Part shown: piece by piece, positions 24,101 through 35,600 of the stretch | How the letters are laid out: each line of letters begins with the position of its first letter | Numbering within the stretch: position 1 is the first letter of the stretch | Origin: Cyclospora cayetanensis | Lineage: Eukaryota > Apicomplexa > Conoidasida > Eucoccidiorida > Eimeriidae | Length of the DNA: 64,000 nt | Direction: 5' to 3' | Assembly: GCF_002999335.1 (NCBI RefSeq) | Contig: NW_020312347.1 | Location: 124,001-188,000, forward strand | Notes under the pieces: model-generated | Told to the model about the DNA's origin: nothing | The model's database searches: none | The model's input: only the letters and a program-made list of their open reading frames with translations | Position numbers and translations under genes: made by a program

Positions 24101-27100
24101 CAGAGGATTCTAGAGGCGACTGCGACAAACAGAGCACCCCGGCTGACGGGCTTGTCGTGTTGAGCGGAGCAGATATTGCGTGGGATATTGCGACTACTTT
24201 GAAGCCTTACGTTCCATGCGTGACGATTTCAGACATAGGCCTTGTTGCGGAGGATATGGGATTGACTGGAAGCGAGCAGCATCTGATGCAGCAACGTGTG
24301 CTTGACACTGTCAAAAGACAGCATCCGAATGTCTACCCCATCACGCTGAGCAAGGATGCGCGAAGAGAATGCTACTCGGAGCAAATCCTCAATACGCTTT
24401 TCCACTGTCGGACTCCTCCAGTCGGTAAGAGGATGCCGCTGCGAAATCGCTCAGACAGACAGACAGAGGATATGCGTATGCGGGAGGGAAAGAACGGAGA
24501 TGCAGGGGGGGAGCGGGGGGGGACGTGTGTTGAGGGGTGTGTCTCTCGGCAGCTTTGCGAGAGAGAGGGAGACAAGGAGAGAGAGGGAGACAGAGGGATA
24601 GAGGAAGACAAGGAGAGAGAGGGATAGAGAGGGAGACAGAGGGAGAAAGGGAGACAAGGATAGAGAGGGAGAGAGAGAGGGAGACAGAGGGATAGAGAGG
24701 GAGAGAGAGGGAGGGAGAGAGGGAGAGAGGGATAGAGAGGGAGGGAGAAAGGGAGAGAAGGATAGAGGAAGACAGGGAGAGAGGGAGACAAGGATAGAGG
24801 GGAAGAGAGAGGGAGACAAGGATAGCGGGAGAAAGGAAGAAAGGGAGAGAGAGGGAGAGAGAGGAAGAAAGGGAGACAAGGATAGAGAGGAGGAAAGGGA
24901 GGCAAGGATAGAGAGGAGGAAAGGGGGAAAGGGAGGGCAAGTGTTAATTTTGTAGTTGCTTAGTTACGGAGTGTAGCACACCAGGGGGCACCTCGGAAAG
25001 CCTTAGCAAGGACGGGGGGAGTTGAAGTAAAGAGCTGGCGAAACACAAAATAAAGAGGCAAGGCGCTTTCGGGTAGCTCTAAGAGTCTTTGACACGACCA
25101 TCGCGAACACTACAGCCGCCATCTGCAGGATTTTTTGGAGGGGCTAATTGTTTGCTCGACGGCATTTTTCTGCTTCGTCTGTTAAATGCCGCTAAGATGC
25201 CGTTCGTGCAAACAATTGCATGCGCTGTCTTGTCTTCCTCGCTTTCCAGGGACGGGCTTTTCTCACCTGGACTGGCAGGGGTATGTGCGTATGAATGAAG
25301 AGTTTGCCAAGGCAGTGGAGCAGGTTTACTCTGAGGGAGACGTTATCCTCGTGTACGACTATCACTTCATGCTGCTTCCTCTCATGCTGAGGCAGGTAAA
25401 AAAGCAAGCATGCAGTACGCATGCAGGCACGCATGCAATAAGCGTGCAATAAGCATGCAGGCACGCATGCAATAAGCGTGCAATAAGCATGCAGGCACGC
25501 GTGCAGGCACGCATTACGCATGCAGGCATGCATTACGCATGCATGCAGACACGTAGGCATCCATTACGCATGCATGCAGACACGTAGGCACGTAGGCACG
25601 CGTAGACACACAGTTCACGTTGCAGAGAGCAAGACCTTTGAATCTTCGCGTCTTCACCACTCCCGTCGGTTGCAGGCAGTCCTCTCGATGTAATAGGCCT
25701 CTACTGCCGCACTCAACGGACAGATAGGAGATTTATAGCGCGAGAGGCAGACAAACAGACAGACAGACTGACAAACTGACATACATACATACATACATTC
25801 ACAGAGAGAGAGTTGCTGCAGCTACAATCAGGGACGAAAAAAACACCACACAGCACTTGAGAACGTTTTGCGGCAAATATGTCTTTTCGTATTGCTTTTG
25901 CTATGTTTTCTTCGCATTGCATATTGGGGGAGGCTGGGGTTTGTATTTTGGGGTGTATGTGAGGTGAGGAGGTGTGTATGCAAGCCTTGACCTGTAAGGC
26001 GGTGCCTCTCTTTCTTTCTTTTTCTCCCTTTCTCTGTATCTCTTTCTTGATTCTTTTCTCTCCCTCTCTATCTCCCTTCCTCTCTATCTCTCTCCCTCTC
26101 TATCTCTCTCCCCCTCTATCTCTCTCCCTCTCTATCTCTCTCCCTCTCTATCTCTCTCCCTCTCCATTCTTGTTGCTCTTTCCCCTTTCTCTTCACCCTC
26201 TTCTCTTTCTCTTTTTGCGAGATTCTAGGAAGCAGAGAAGGTATGACAGCGCGGCCTATGGAATACCCAGAGCACATGCCGCTTTGTCCAGTGCGCCTCT
26301 TTGCTGTATATATGTACATGTATGTATATTTATGTATATTTATGTATATTTATATATATACATGCATGCATATATCTCTATGACTGTCTTGTAGGCGATC
26401 CCCAAAGCCACCATTGTTGTCCACTGGGCAACAGTATTTCCGAGCAGCGAAATGTTTAGGATTTTGCCGCAGCGAGAGGCTTTGTTGAGCGGCTTGCTTG
26501 GGGCAGATCTTATTACCTTTCAGGCGTATGCGTTTCATCGGCAGTTCGCCAACACCTGCAGAATGCTGAAGGGATCTGGAGGGCTTGCAGGTATGTGGAG
26601 TTGCTAGGGGAAGGGAGAACGCGCGAGTGGCAGATGTGGCATGCCCCTGTAGCAGCTTATTAGGCACGCAATCATTAGGCGCTAAATAGGCCTTCTTGTG
26701 CTGCCGCTCTTTTACTTTCTTTTGCCCCCTTCTTCCTCCTGTGCAACCTTCCGTTTCAACAATGCGCACGTTTCTAGCACATGTACAGGCTGAACTTTAT
26801 GCGGGACTGCTTGTTCGCGTGTTTAATGGGGGGTGGTAAGAGTCCTCGTGAACGCCGTCGGTGGAGGCGTGCGGTTAAAAATTCTCTAGGAGTCTCGTGT
26901 TCTCGAGGGGTAACTGTGTAATTACGGCTAGCTAGCTCGCCTCGAGATAGACACAGCGCACAGGGCAGTGAATCGAATTCTTCTGGATAAATCGCCTTCA
27001 GGCCATGCCTCATGCTCCCTCTTCTCCTCAGGAATGCTCCTCTCGATTGCATGGGTTGTGCGTGTCTTCTGCATGCACACTCATGTACATCTGCTCATCC

Positions 27101-30100
27101 ATGTACATGTACATATAGATATCTATTTACACACAAGCACATACATATATACACAGTGAGACACACAAACAGATAGAACAATAATTTACTGAGGGACACT
27201 CAAAAACATCGATCTCTTGCTGCGCATTTCCTTTTCATAAAGGCAGCGCGTTGTTGTTGTTTTAGTGGTCTCCACAGTCTCCTCTTCAGTCTCAGTGGTG
27301 TCTTTGTGTGTGTGTATGTGTGTAGATGTTTGCATATATATACGTATGTGTATATGTGTATGTGTATACATGTATGTGTGTGAATATACGTTTATGTGTA
27401 CATGTAAATGTGTACATACGTCTGCGTGTGTATCTGTGCCTATATGTACACATATATATCTATATATCCACATATATACACATATATATGTATGTGCCTA
27501 TATCTCTATGAACACAACATACCTATATACATATATATATGTACATAGTTATGGATTCTCTGGTGTCTCGTTTTAGGTGTACGGATAGCTATTGTTCCTC
27601 GAGGCCTCGATCCAGCCCCTTGGCTGCAGCAAATGCGGCTGCAGAAGTCTGGGGGCGCTGCGGATTGGGAAGAGTTGCGGGAGAAGTTGGGGGGTCGCAC
27701 TGTATTTGTCTCAGTTGACTCAATTAGCGCCAACAGCGGCATTCCCCATAAGATGGTTGCCTTTCGGCACTTCCTTCAGGAGCATCCCGAGTACATTAAC
27801 CGCGTAGTGTTTGTCCAGGCTGCAATCACGGATAGCACGGTCAGACAGAAACGCTCAAGGGGCCACGTTGCATGCAGGGAAACGCACTATTGCAGACACG
27901 CATCATGTTGCATGCAGGGAAACGCACTATTGCAGACACGCATCATGCTGCGTGCAAGGAAACGCACTATTGTAGACACGCACACCTAGGGGCAGGAGCC
28001 AGCTAGCGCCGTTGAGGGAGGCCTACAAAATAGCTTTTTGACACCCTTCGAACTGCCCCCACCGTGTCGACTCCCGAAAGCGAACGGCAGATACACAAGG
28101 AGGCGCAGTGCTCTGATGATGCTTCTGACGGCATTTGCACAGGCCCCCGACACGTTTCTTGACCAAGATCCTCGTCAGTTGCTCAGTGAAACAGAATGCC
28201 ACGAGCTGCTCTCTCAGGCAAGACACAACTTCGCCATCTTCTAGAGCTTCCTCCCCTCTAAAACACCACCCCGTTTAGTGGCTCCTTTTCCACGCATGCG
28301 CACCTCGTTTGCATGCATATCTCTGCACATATGAATAATGGTATGCATGCATGCATAGATATTTGATCCTCTGATGCCTGCCATGTTGTGCTCTCTCTGT
28401 CTGTGTGACTATCTGTCTGTCTGTTTGTCTGTTTGCTGTCTGTGTGTCTATCTTTCTTTCTTTCCTTCTTTATTTCTTTCTCTCTCTCTACACATTTATC
28501 TGATGGCCTTGCCTGTATGAATCCTGTTAGTAAAAGGCCTTCGCCTGTGCTTCTTCCTGCGCGATCGCCGCGCATACACTGCAGTAACCTCGGTTGCCGA
28601 CCCCTCTTTCCTCATTCTCTCCCTCCCCCACTGTCTCCCGTATATTATTCTCCTCTTTTGCAGCCTTCGCCTGCCTCCCTTGCCGCACACAGTAGAGGGA
28701 GGTTACCCTGAGGCGCTAAGGCCACATCGTGCAGTACGCAGAGAAGCATTTCGACTGCACAACTGCTGCTGCAGATTTTTTTTCGTGTTGCTCTCCTTAT
28801 GGCTCTCAGGTGTATCACTTCGTGGGCTGTATCAACTCCGAGTTTGGAGCAGTGGCGAGCCAAGCCGTGCATTTTCTTACGGTACCTTGGACGGCGGAGG
28901 GCCTCTCGCCTCTCTTTGCCTGTGCAGATGTCTGCCTGGCGACGTCTGTGAGAGAATCTTTCTCTTGGGCTGCCTACGCCTTTATTCTCTGCCAAAAGTT
29001 CAGCAACAAGGGAGTCTTGGTGCTGTCTGAGTTCTCTGGATCGGCGCAGGTAACTATAGCTCGAGGACGGGAGACACACGTCAAATTTCCCTTAGTCTTC
29101 AGAGGGCTTGACGCAGGGGCAGCAGTTTCCTCGAGTGGCACCTTCACAGTGCAGTCATCTAGATGCGTCTTTTTATACGGCTACACATGCGGCTCCATTT
29201 CCTCCTCTTACTACCTTCCCCCTTCCCCCTTCCCCCTCCCTTTCGAATCATTTCCCAAAAGGCTCAGCGCTTCGCTTGTGGCTTTGGGGCAGCCACCAGA
29301 GGCAGCAGCTGCCGCTGCACCTGCATGCGCTCGTTGCTTCTCCAACTGCACCCTTGCTGCTTCCTGACGACGGCACACAGCCTCTCTCTCTACCGCTGGA
29401 ATCCATGCCTCCGTCTTTCTGCTTCTTCCAGAGGGGGAGTGGCGTGCAAAGAAGAATGAACTCAGACTTCGCTAGCTCGATAATGTAGCCGTGAGTGCTG
29501 CTGCCGCTGTGGCATGCGTTGGGGCATCAGGCACTGGGAGCTGGAGCCTTGATGGTCAATCCTTGGAATGCGCGCGCTTTCGCTGCTGCTCTACACGACG
29601 CCGTAAACATGTCTGAGCAAGAACGGGCAGAGCGGCACGCGTATGCTTATCGATACTGCACCAAGCATTCGGATAAAATGGTATTCGTTAGCCCCCATCT
29701 TTCCCTCCCCCTTCTCTGGCCTCCAATAACAACACCCCCCCCTCCCCTTCCCCTTCTGCTCTTCCCCTCCCTCTACCCCCAATCACCAGGCCTCCCCATA
29801 GGAGCCGTCCTCCTCTGCCTCAGCCTGTGCAGGCTGAGGCAGACGATGAGCGGCCTTAGTAGGATATTGAGGCGATACGACTTAAAAGGCGCACAGGCAT
29901 ACAAGCACCCAAACGCTTGCTAGGTCTCAACTAGACACTCAAATTTCTTAGGGACGCACAGAAAGACTGCATCGAGAACGCACTGCATTCCCTCCAGAAG
30001 GCTTTTTGTTCATGGCGTTCATCGACGCTATTTCAGTTGAGGCCATGAAATGCCTCAATTTCTTGGTTTGCTGTTTTTCTGCAGTGGGCACGCCAGCTAC

Positions 30101-30174
30101 TGACAGAGCTGGGAACTGTCTTGAGGACCCCTTCTCGCGAAGGCCAGATTTCCGGGGAAACTGCTTCTGCCTAG
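18433..30174 (+). CDS. Giant trehalose-6-phosphate synthase-like (GT20) protein with homopolymer-rich N-terminus
   Basis: Eight exons join in one frame: 18433-24424, 25250-25395, 26395-26590, 27577-27839, 28143-28217, 28810-29049, 29531-29680 and 30085-30174 (7152 nt, 2383 codons from 18433). The frame has no ATG at 18433, so coding probably starts upstream; an in-phase exon 18335-18393 joined over a 50-bp intron to 18444 is possible. Exon 1 holds poly-Q, poly-A and poly-S tracts, then KGKFIIVVRRLPFD, the counterpart of the TPS VVSNRLP strand. Further GT20 blocks are VYDYHFMLLPLMLRQ, VFPSSEMFRILPQREALL, GLLGADLITFQAYAFHRQF, GIPHKMVAFRHFLQEHPEY, VLVLSEFSGSAQALGAGALM and MVNPWNARAFAAAL. The usual R/K of the VDRLDYIKG loop is replaced (VDSISANSG), and RDGMNLVAKE reads RESFSWAAYA, so catalysis is doubtful. 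No phosphatase domain follows. The intron after 28217 starts with GC. Confidence 0.85.
19080..20110 (+). repeat. CAG-rich coding repeats (poly-Q block)
   Basis: Within exon 1 of the GT20 gene, CAG/CAA codons dominate. A motif HMLQPQQPQQQQLE recurs several times between about 19855 and 20090, and QNVQQQNVQQQ occurs near 19100. Because the triplets read open in all frames, long spurious ORFs appear on the opposite strand here. Confidence 0.9.
22080..22300 (+). repeat. 24-bp coding tandem repeat (EQHQQLQQ)
   Basis: Unit GAGCAGCATCAGCAGCTTCA-ACAG repeats about eight times with variants that read EQHQQQK, giving a glutamine/histidine-rich stretch inside exon 1 of the GT20 gene. Confidence 0.9.
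22985..23195 (+). repeat. Serine-coding triplet repeats
   Basis: Runs of TCC/TCG/TCA and then AGC codons give SSSSCSSSSSS-type and SKSKSKSS-type tracts. They interrupt the GT20 fold just after the first beta-strand and helix of the domain. Confidence 0.9.
24545..24945. repeat. GAGAGGGA minisatellite in the first GT20 intron
   Basis: About 400 bp of GAGAGGGAGACAAGGATAGA-like units directly follow the exon 1 donor (CG|GTAAGA at 24425). The exon 1 frame stays open some 200 bp into this intron, which would mislead single-frame gene callers. Confidence 0.95.
25400..25605. repeat. GCATGC-rich minisatellite in a GT20 intron
   Basis: Units such as GCATGCAGGCACGCATGCAA and ATAAGCGTGCAATAA repeat after donor CAG|GTAAAA. 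Many GCATGC palindromes are present. Confidence 0.9.
26025..26170. repeat. CT-rich microsatellite
   Basis: Repeats of TATCTCTCTCCCTCTC occupy the intron between 25395 and 26395 of the GT20 gene; TATGTATATT repeats follow near 26310-26370. Confidence 0.9.
27295..27545. repeat. TG/TA-rich microsatellite
   Basis: Mixed TGTGTATG and TATATACA runs fill the 3' half of the intron before the 27577 exon. Confidence 0.9.
27871..27986. repeat. 40-bp tandem repeat, three copies
   Basis: Copies starting at 27871, 27911 and 27951 share GGAAACGCACTATTG-AGACACGCA. The first two are identical and the third has a few substitutions. They lie in the intron after the 27839 exon end of the GT20 gene. Confidence 0.95.
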
Positions 30175-32650
30175 CCCAGTCTCAGAGACACAGATGCCCC
30201 TCTACGAGCTTGCGCTTGCATGCAGCGCGAGCAGCATCCACGTGTATGTACATATAGGCATCGGCCCTCGAAGTCGAGCAAAATGCACTAGCCTTTAGGT
30301 TAGCCCTTGTAGCAAGGCAGTGGCCGGCTCTTACGCGCCGAGCGTGTTGCAGGTTTTTCGCACTCAATTCCAAGTCTCGCCTCCTCTCTGTTCTTCGGAG
30401 ATTTTGCTGCACACTGTAACTCTGAAAAACTAAGTGGCCTCCAGAAGAGAGAGAGACAGAGCAGCCAGCACCACGCGCAACAGTAGCAGACCACGGAAAC
30501 AAGCATGCGAGCTGCTGCTCTCGGGTAGACAGAGAGAGGATTAAACACTCACTTTTCTGTGCACGTCTCGCTCGGCGGGTTGACACACGGAGACGTGCCA
30601 TGAAACACACACCCCATCCGACGGCGGTCAAGCCTCGTGGAAGGGGTTTCCCGCTGTTTCTGATTGCATAAAGGCAACGGAATGTCTTTGGAGTGACGAT
30701 GTATTTTTGGACACGTAGGAAACCTCTGCGGCCTGAGCGTTCACGGTGCCTGACAAATGTTCGTCGGCATGTGTAGGCGTAATACGTCTGTCGCTTCATG
30801 CAAGAAAGAAAATACTGGACTTGGGGTGTCTTCCCCGCAGCCCCTGCTATGCATGTTCTTCCTCTGTCTCCGTCAGTCTGTCTGTTTATATGTTTGCATG
30901 CGTCGCAGGCACATGTCTTGCCCCTTCTTGAACGTGCATTTCTTTTCTCGAGCCGTTGAGTGGTAGCTCCACTAGCCTTTCCTGCACGCACGGGTGGCTG
31001 TGCCGCTGTCTGCCGCGTGTCACGCGCTGTGCTTTGCGCCACAACTCCCGCTGTTTCTGTTGCTGAGCAAATCCGGTGCATGCCAAAACTGAGGCTTCGG
31101 CCGCTGCCTCGGGCTCCCCCCGAAGTCAGTGTGCCTGTCTGCGTCTGCTGCATCGCGCTAAGGAGCACAGTAGCAAGGGGCACATACGGAATGCCAAACT
31201 TTAGCCGAAGGGCTGGCTCAAGAGAGAGCTTTTACACTAAAGCCTTCATCATCGGGGTTAGCAATAAAGCCCCAAATTTTTGGAACTACCGCAAGTTTGC
31301 TCAATCCATAACTCCCGTAAATTTCATCGCGTACATGCAATATATCTGCTACCTGCACTTCCGAATGGCAGGAGGACCAGCGGCACCAACAACAGCAACA
31401 CAGTCGGTGCAAGAAAGAGCGTTGCAGCACCGCATAGAGAAACTACAGGCCGTACTCCCACTTAATCTGTCGTATCCGGTGTACGTGTGTGTATGTGTAT
31501 GTGTATGTGTGTGTGTGTGTGTTTGTGTGTGTGTTTGTGTGTGAGTAGCCCTTTTTCTGAACTCCCTGTGCAGCGCCGCTCAGAGAGCCCTGCCGAATAA
31601 GCCCTTCCGTTATTTAGGCCTACAGCTAGATCCGCCCTTTGCGTAAACGTGGCACGCACACGCACAGCTGCCTTTCTAGACGCTCATGTGTGGTTCCTTG
31701 GTGCGTGTCGACAGCTAGCCAGGGGGTGGCAGGCGCGAAGACTAGACCCAAGGCGGAGGGGGGGTAAGGGCGGAGGAGAAGCCAGCGCCAGGGCCAGCAG
31801 AAAATCCCCAAGAAAAATGCAATGGGCTGCACATGAGACACAATGGGCTAGGCGAGCGATGAGAGCTGTTTGCATCAGATCTATGTTTTCCATCTATTTT
31901 AACCTAACAAGCTACGCTCCGTAGCACCATCCACAACATGCATCCGTGTCTGCTGCTTGCTTCTTCGTGTCTTCCAAAGTCAAAAGACTTGGTTCTCAAA
32001 TGCCAAGCTCTCGCGAACCGTAAGTGTCAAGGAGTGTCAGTAGATCCCGCTTCTCCGTGAAGGAGAGCCGCTGGACGGGGCAGGAGCGAACACCCTCTGC
32101 GCACTGCCGCACGTCCTATTACGGAGCCCCTAAAAAAGCTTATTTTTGGCAAAAACGCTAGCGCTAGGAACCTAGTTGGCTTTGGGAAGGCAGACCGAAG
32201 AGGGCAAGTGAGGAGACAGCGCACGAGCACACGTGCAGTGAGCGTGCCGTGTGGGCTTTCCTTCACTCCCAGCGGCGGCGAATTGCAATAAACAAATGTT
32301 TTCCAGCGAAATAAGTGTTATTTCACCGGAAGCCGCAAACAAATCGTTCACGAAGAATAGAGAGACAGTGCTGCGTCCTGCTTTCTCTTACCCTCCTGCC
32401 CTTGCAATGTCTCCCTCTCCCCCCCGTCGGCGGTTAGGGGCCTTTCCGTCTTCCTCTCCGTCTCGGCCGCAGAAGTTACCCTGTTTTTATTATTCTGCTT
32501 TCTCTCAATTGTTTTGGAATGTACTTTTGAGGTCTGAAGGAAAAACGCACCAGCTCAGTGGACGCCCGGGACTGAGGCTTCGGGAGGAACACCGCGTTCA
32601 TCGCAGAGCAAACGCCTTCCATTTTTCAGCCTATCCACACACTGAACGAA
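30175..32650. other. Region between the GT20 and Apple-domain genes
   Basis: A 333-codon minus-strand frame (31183-30182) and a plus frame (30960-31544) overlap but neither has a domain. The plus frame contains NYRKFAQSITPVNFIAYMQY and ends in a GT microsatellite at about 31480-31545; it might hold one real exon. Nothing certain is present. Confidence 0.4.
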
Positions 32651-35600
32651 ATGTCGCTCCTCAAAGCCGCAGTTGCGGTTTCTCTCGTTGGGCTGTACTC
32701 CGGCCCTGCTTCTGTCATCAGGCAAGCGCGAGAAACACGCTTGAAATTCCTAGAGACTCCTGATCGTAGTCGTACATCGGTTATGCGGCATTTGATGTGC
32801 GCCCTCCTCGTACCTTCTCTCGACCCTCCGTGTGTTGTACGTGAATATAGATGCGTGTGGTTTGTGTGTGCCTTCAGCAGCCAGGAAAGTAAGGGATTTT
32901 TCCGCCTGAGTAGTACCTCCTGCCTCCTTTACCCCCGTTTGGCGGGCAGTGCCACCGCTGTGCTCGCGGTCTCGTAACGAAGTTTCCTGGTTCTCGTCTT
33001 CTAGGCTCAATAATTCTGCCCTGCTTTCGCTTTCTCCCAGTCTGCCTCCTCCCGCTCATGGCTCTGCCGTGTCACGCCTTGTTGCTTTGCAGCCACCTGC
33101 TTTGAGCAGGGCGTCGATTACCACGGCTATGATATCCTCACCCTAAGCGGCGTGGGCAGCCCTTCGCTCTGCATGGAGAGCTGCGGCCTCTCTGGAGATT
33201 GCCGCTACTGGTCGTGGAACTCGGAAACAAATACGTGCTATCTGAAGTCGGCGGGAGCCTTCGTGAATCGCACAAACGCAGAAAAAGTCATCTCAGGCCC
33301 CAGAAGTTGCCACGACGAAGATGGATGTACGCCGCCTATTTGCCTGAACTCTGAGAGGAGTCGCAGCGGCTCCGCAGGGCCTTGCTCGCCCAAGGGTGGC
33401 CTCGCTAGCCGGAGCGTGCTGCCTAGTTGTTGCAAACGCATAGCCTCCCTCCCTCCCCAACATGCAACACACACACACGCACACACACACACACGCAACA
33501 TGGCGCTCGCGCAATCGCTGATGCACTCCCTCTTGCCTCTGTCTGTCAGCAGGCTTCAGCGAGGGGGTAGACTACCTGGGCTACGATTTAACGCGCATCG
33601 AGGGCCAGGAAGTGGCCTCGGCTGCCGCCTGCCAAGCCCTCTGCGTGGCTGAACCCAAATGCGCATTCTTCAGCTACAAGATTTCTAGCAAGGACTGCTA
33701 CTTAAAGACGGCAGCCGCCCCCATGGGACGTGCAGTAGACGCAAACGTCATCTCAGGGCCAAGAGACTGCTCGCAAGTCAGCACAGCCGACGAGGCTCCT
33801 GGTGACGCGTACGATCTCCCGAGCGGAAACTGCGCGGAGGGCAGCACAGAGTACAGAGGCCGTGACATCGACGTTCGAAAGAACGTTCGCAGTGCCGCCT
33901 TCTGCCAGCAGCTGTGCGCCGCCAACACCGCCTGCTTCCACTGGACGTGGGACAGAAACCGACACATATGCTACCAGAAGGACGAATTCGCCACAGAATT
34001 CAGATCTACCGGCAGGCATACTCTCGGCAAGGTGTCCGGCGCGAAGGACTGCATTCCTCTGAACCCTGGTATGGAGGGAGGCCTCGCAAGTTCCCGCCGC
34101 GTATTTTTTTGGAAGCGCCAAGCTTATGCGCGATTCGCATGAAGCGTCCTCTGGCTGTTGTCGCAGTGTGGCGCGTGCTGGCCATGAAGGGGGAGTCAGA
34201 GTGGCGAGGGAGGGGGGGGGCGGGGGGGCGATAGGGGATTCGAGCGAGGCGGGGATTGGAGGGAAGGGGAAGGGGTTCTAGGTGACCTTTCCCCTCCGTT
34301 ACCCTCTCTCAACAGAGGTGCCTTGCCGCTAATGGGGTGACGCGCGCCGGCAACAATAGAGATTTGACGGCAGATTCTTTGCGCGCGCTCGTGTACAGGC
34401 TGCCAGATGCTGGACACGACGTTCTTGGGCACTGCCAAGCGCCAGCTGCGAAATTCTGCAACCTACGAGGCTTGCCAGCACAACTGCCAGATGGACAGCA
34501 CCTGCCACTACTGGACTTGGGATTTGTACAGCAAGCTCTGCGTGCTGCGAGATGAGGCTCCCTACGGATACGTCACCGACGCTTCAACCGTTGGCATCCT
34601 CGCAGGCCCCAAGTACTGCCCTAATGACGGTAAGGCGGCTGGGGGAAGAGAGGCAGTGCGACGCCTCTCCGAGTCGCTAGTGCTCTCTTCTCTGCGGCTA
34701 AATCAGCCTGAGGCTGCTTGTTCGCGCGTGCATGTTCGTGCCAGACGTCTGCATAGAGCAGGCGGACTATGTGGGCTACGACCTGGAGGCGATCGAAGAC
34801 GGCAGCGTCTTAAGCGCTGTGGCTTGCCGCACCATATGCCGCCACACCGAAGGCTGCGAGTTCTGGACCTGGGTAAAAGCGACGAAGAACTGCTACCTCA
34901 AGACTGAAGACGCGCTCCTGGGGAAGACCAATGGGCTTTCTAGCATTGGGAGGTTCTCCGGGCCAAGAGAATGCTTCATGCAATATGGTTAGCCACATGC
35001 AGAGGGCGGGAACGCTCTGAGTCGCGTGGAAGCGGTAGCGAATAGGGGCGTAAAGGGGGGTTAGAGAGGGTAACACAGAGAACTTGGGTGTGCCTCCACA
35101 GTGAGCGGAGCTGGCGAATGGATCGAAAGCTCCATAAGTAGCCCCTGGCTCTAGCGGCCGAGGCTTCCTGTTAGCGCGAGGAGTTAGGTTTGCTGGATAA
35201 GGCTCACTCTTGGTGCTGCCCTCTTGCTTGGCTGCTTACGTGCTCACATGGTTTGGGAGGGGGGGAGGGAAGGGGGTGTTGTTGCTGCTGCTGCTGCTGC
35301 ACGAAAATCCATGGCTCACGCAGTTTGCGCGTCTCCTGGGTATGTCTTTAGGGTGTCTGGAACCGAATACGGCGTACCTTAGTCCCACGAGCACGCAGGT
35401 AAAGAACGTGACTGGCTTTAAAGACTGCGAAAGTCGCTGCAAACAGAGCACCGACTGCAGCCACTGGACCTTCTTACCGACAACAATGACTTGCATCCTC
35501 CTGGCCTCGACGGATGCACAGCAGAAGGTTCCTCTGGATGGCGCGCTGTCTGGATCGGACTGCGACACCACGAAGACGACAAACGAGTATAAGTGCCTGA

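Noticed and set aside
25400..25605. Possible CRISPR-like repeat array
   Set aside because: Units are irregular, short and without unique spacers, and lie in a eukaryotic intron; it is a minisatellite.
30182..31183. 333-codon minus-strand ORF downstream of the GT20 gene
   Set aside because: Arg/Ser/Ala-rich with no domain, no start context and no splice partners; it overlaps the last GT20 intron/3' region only at its end and looks like chance.
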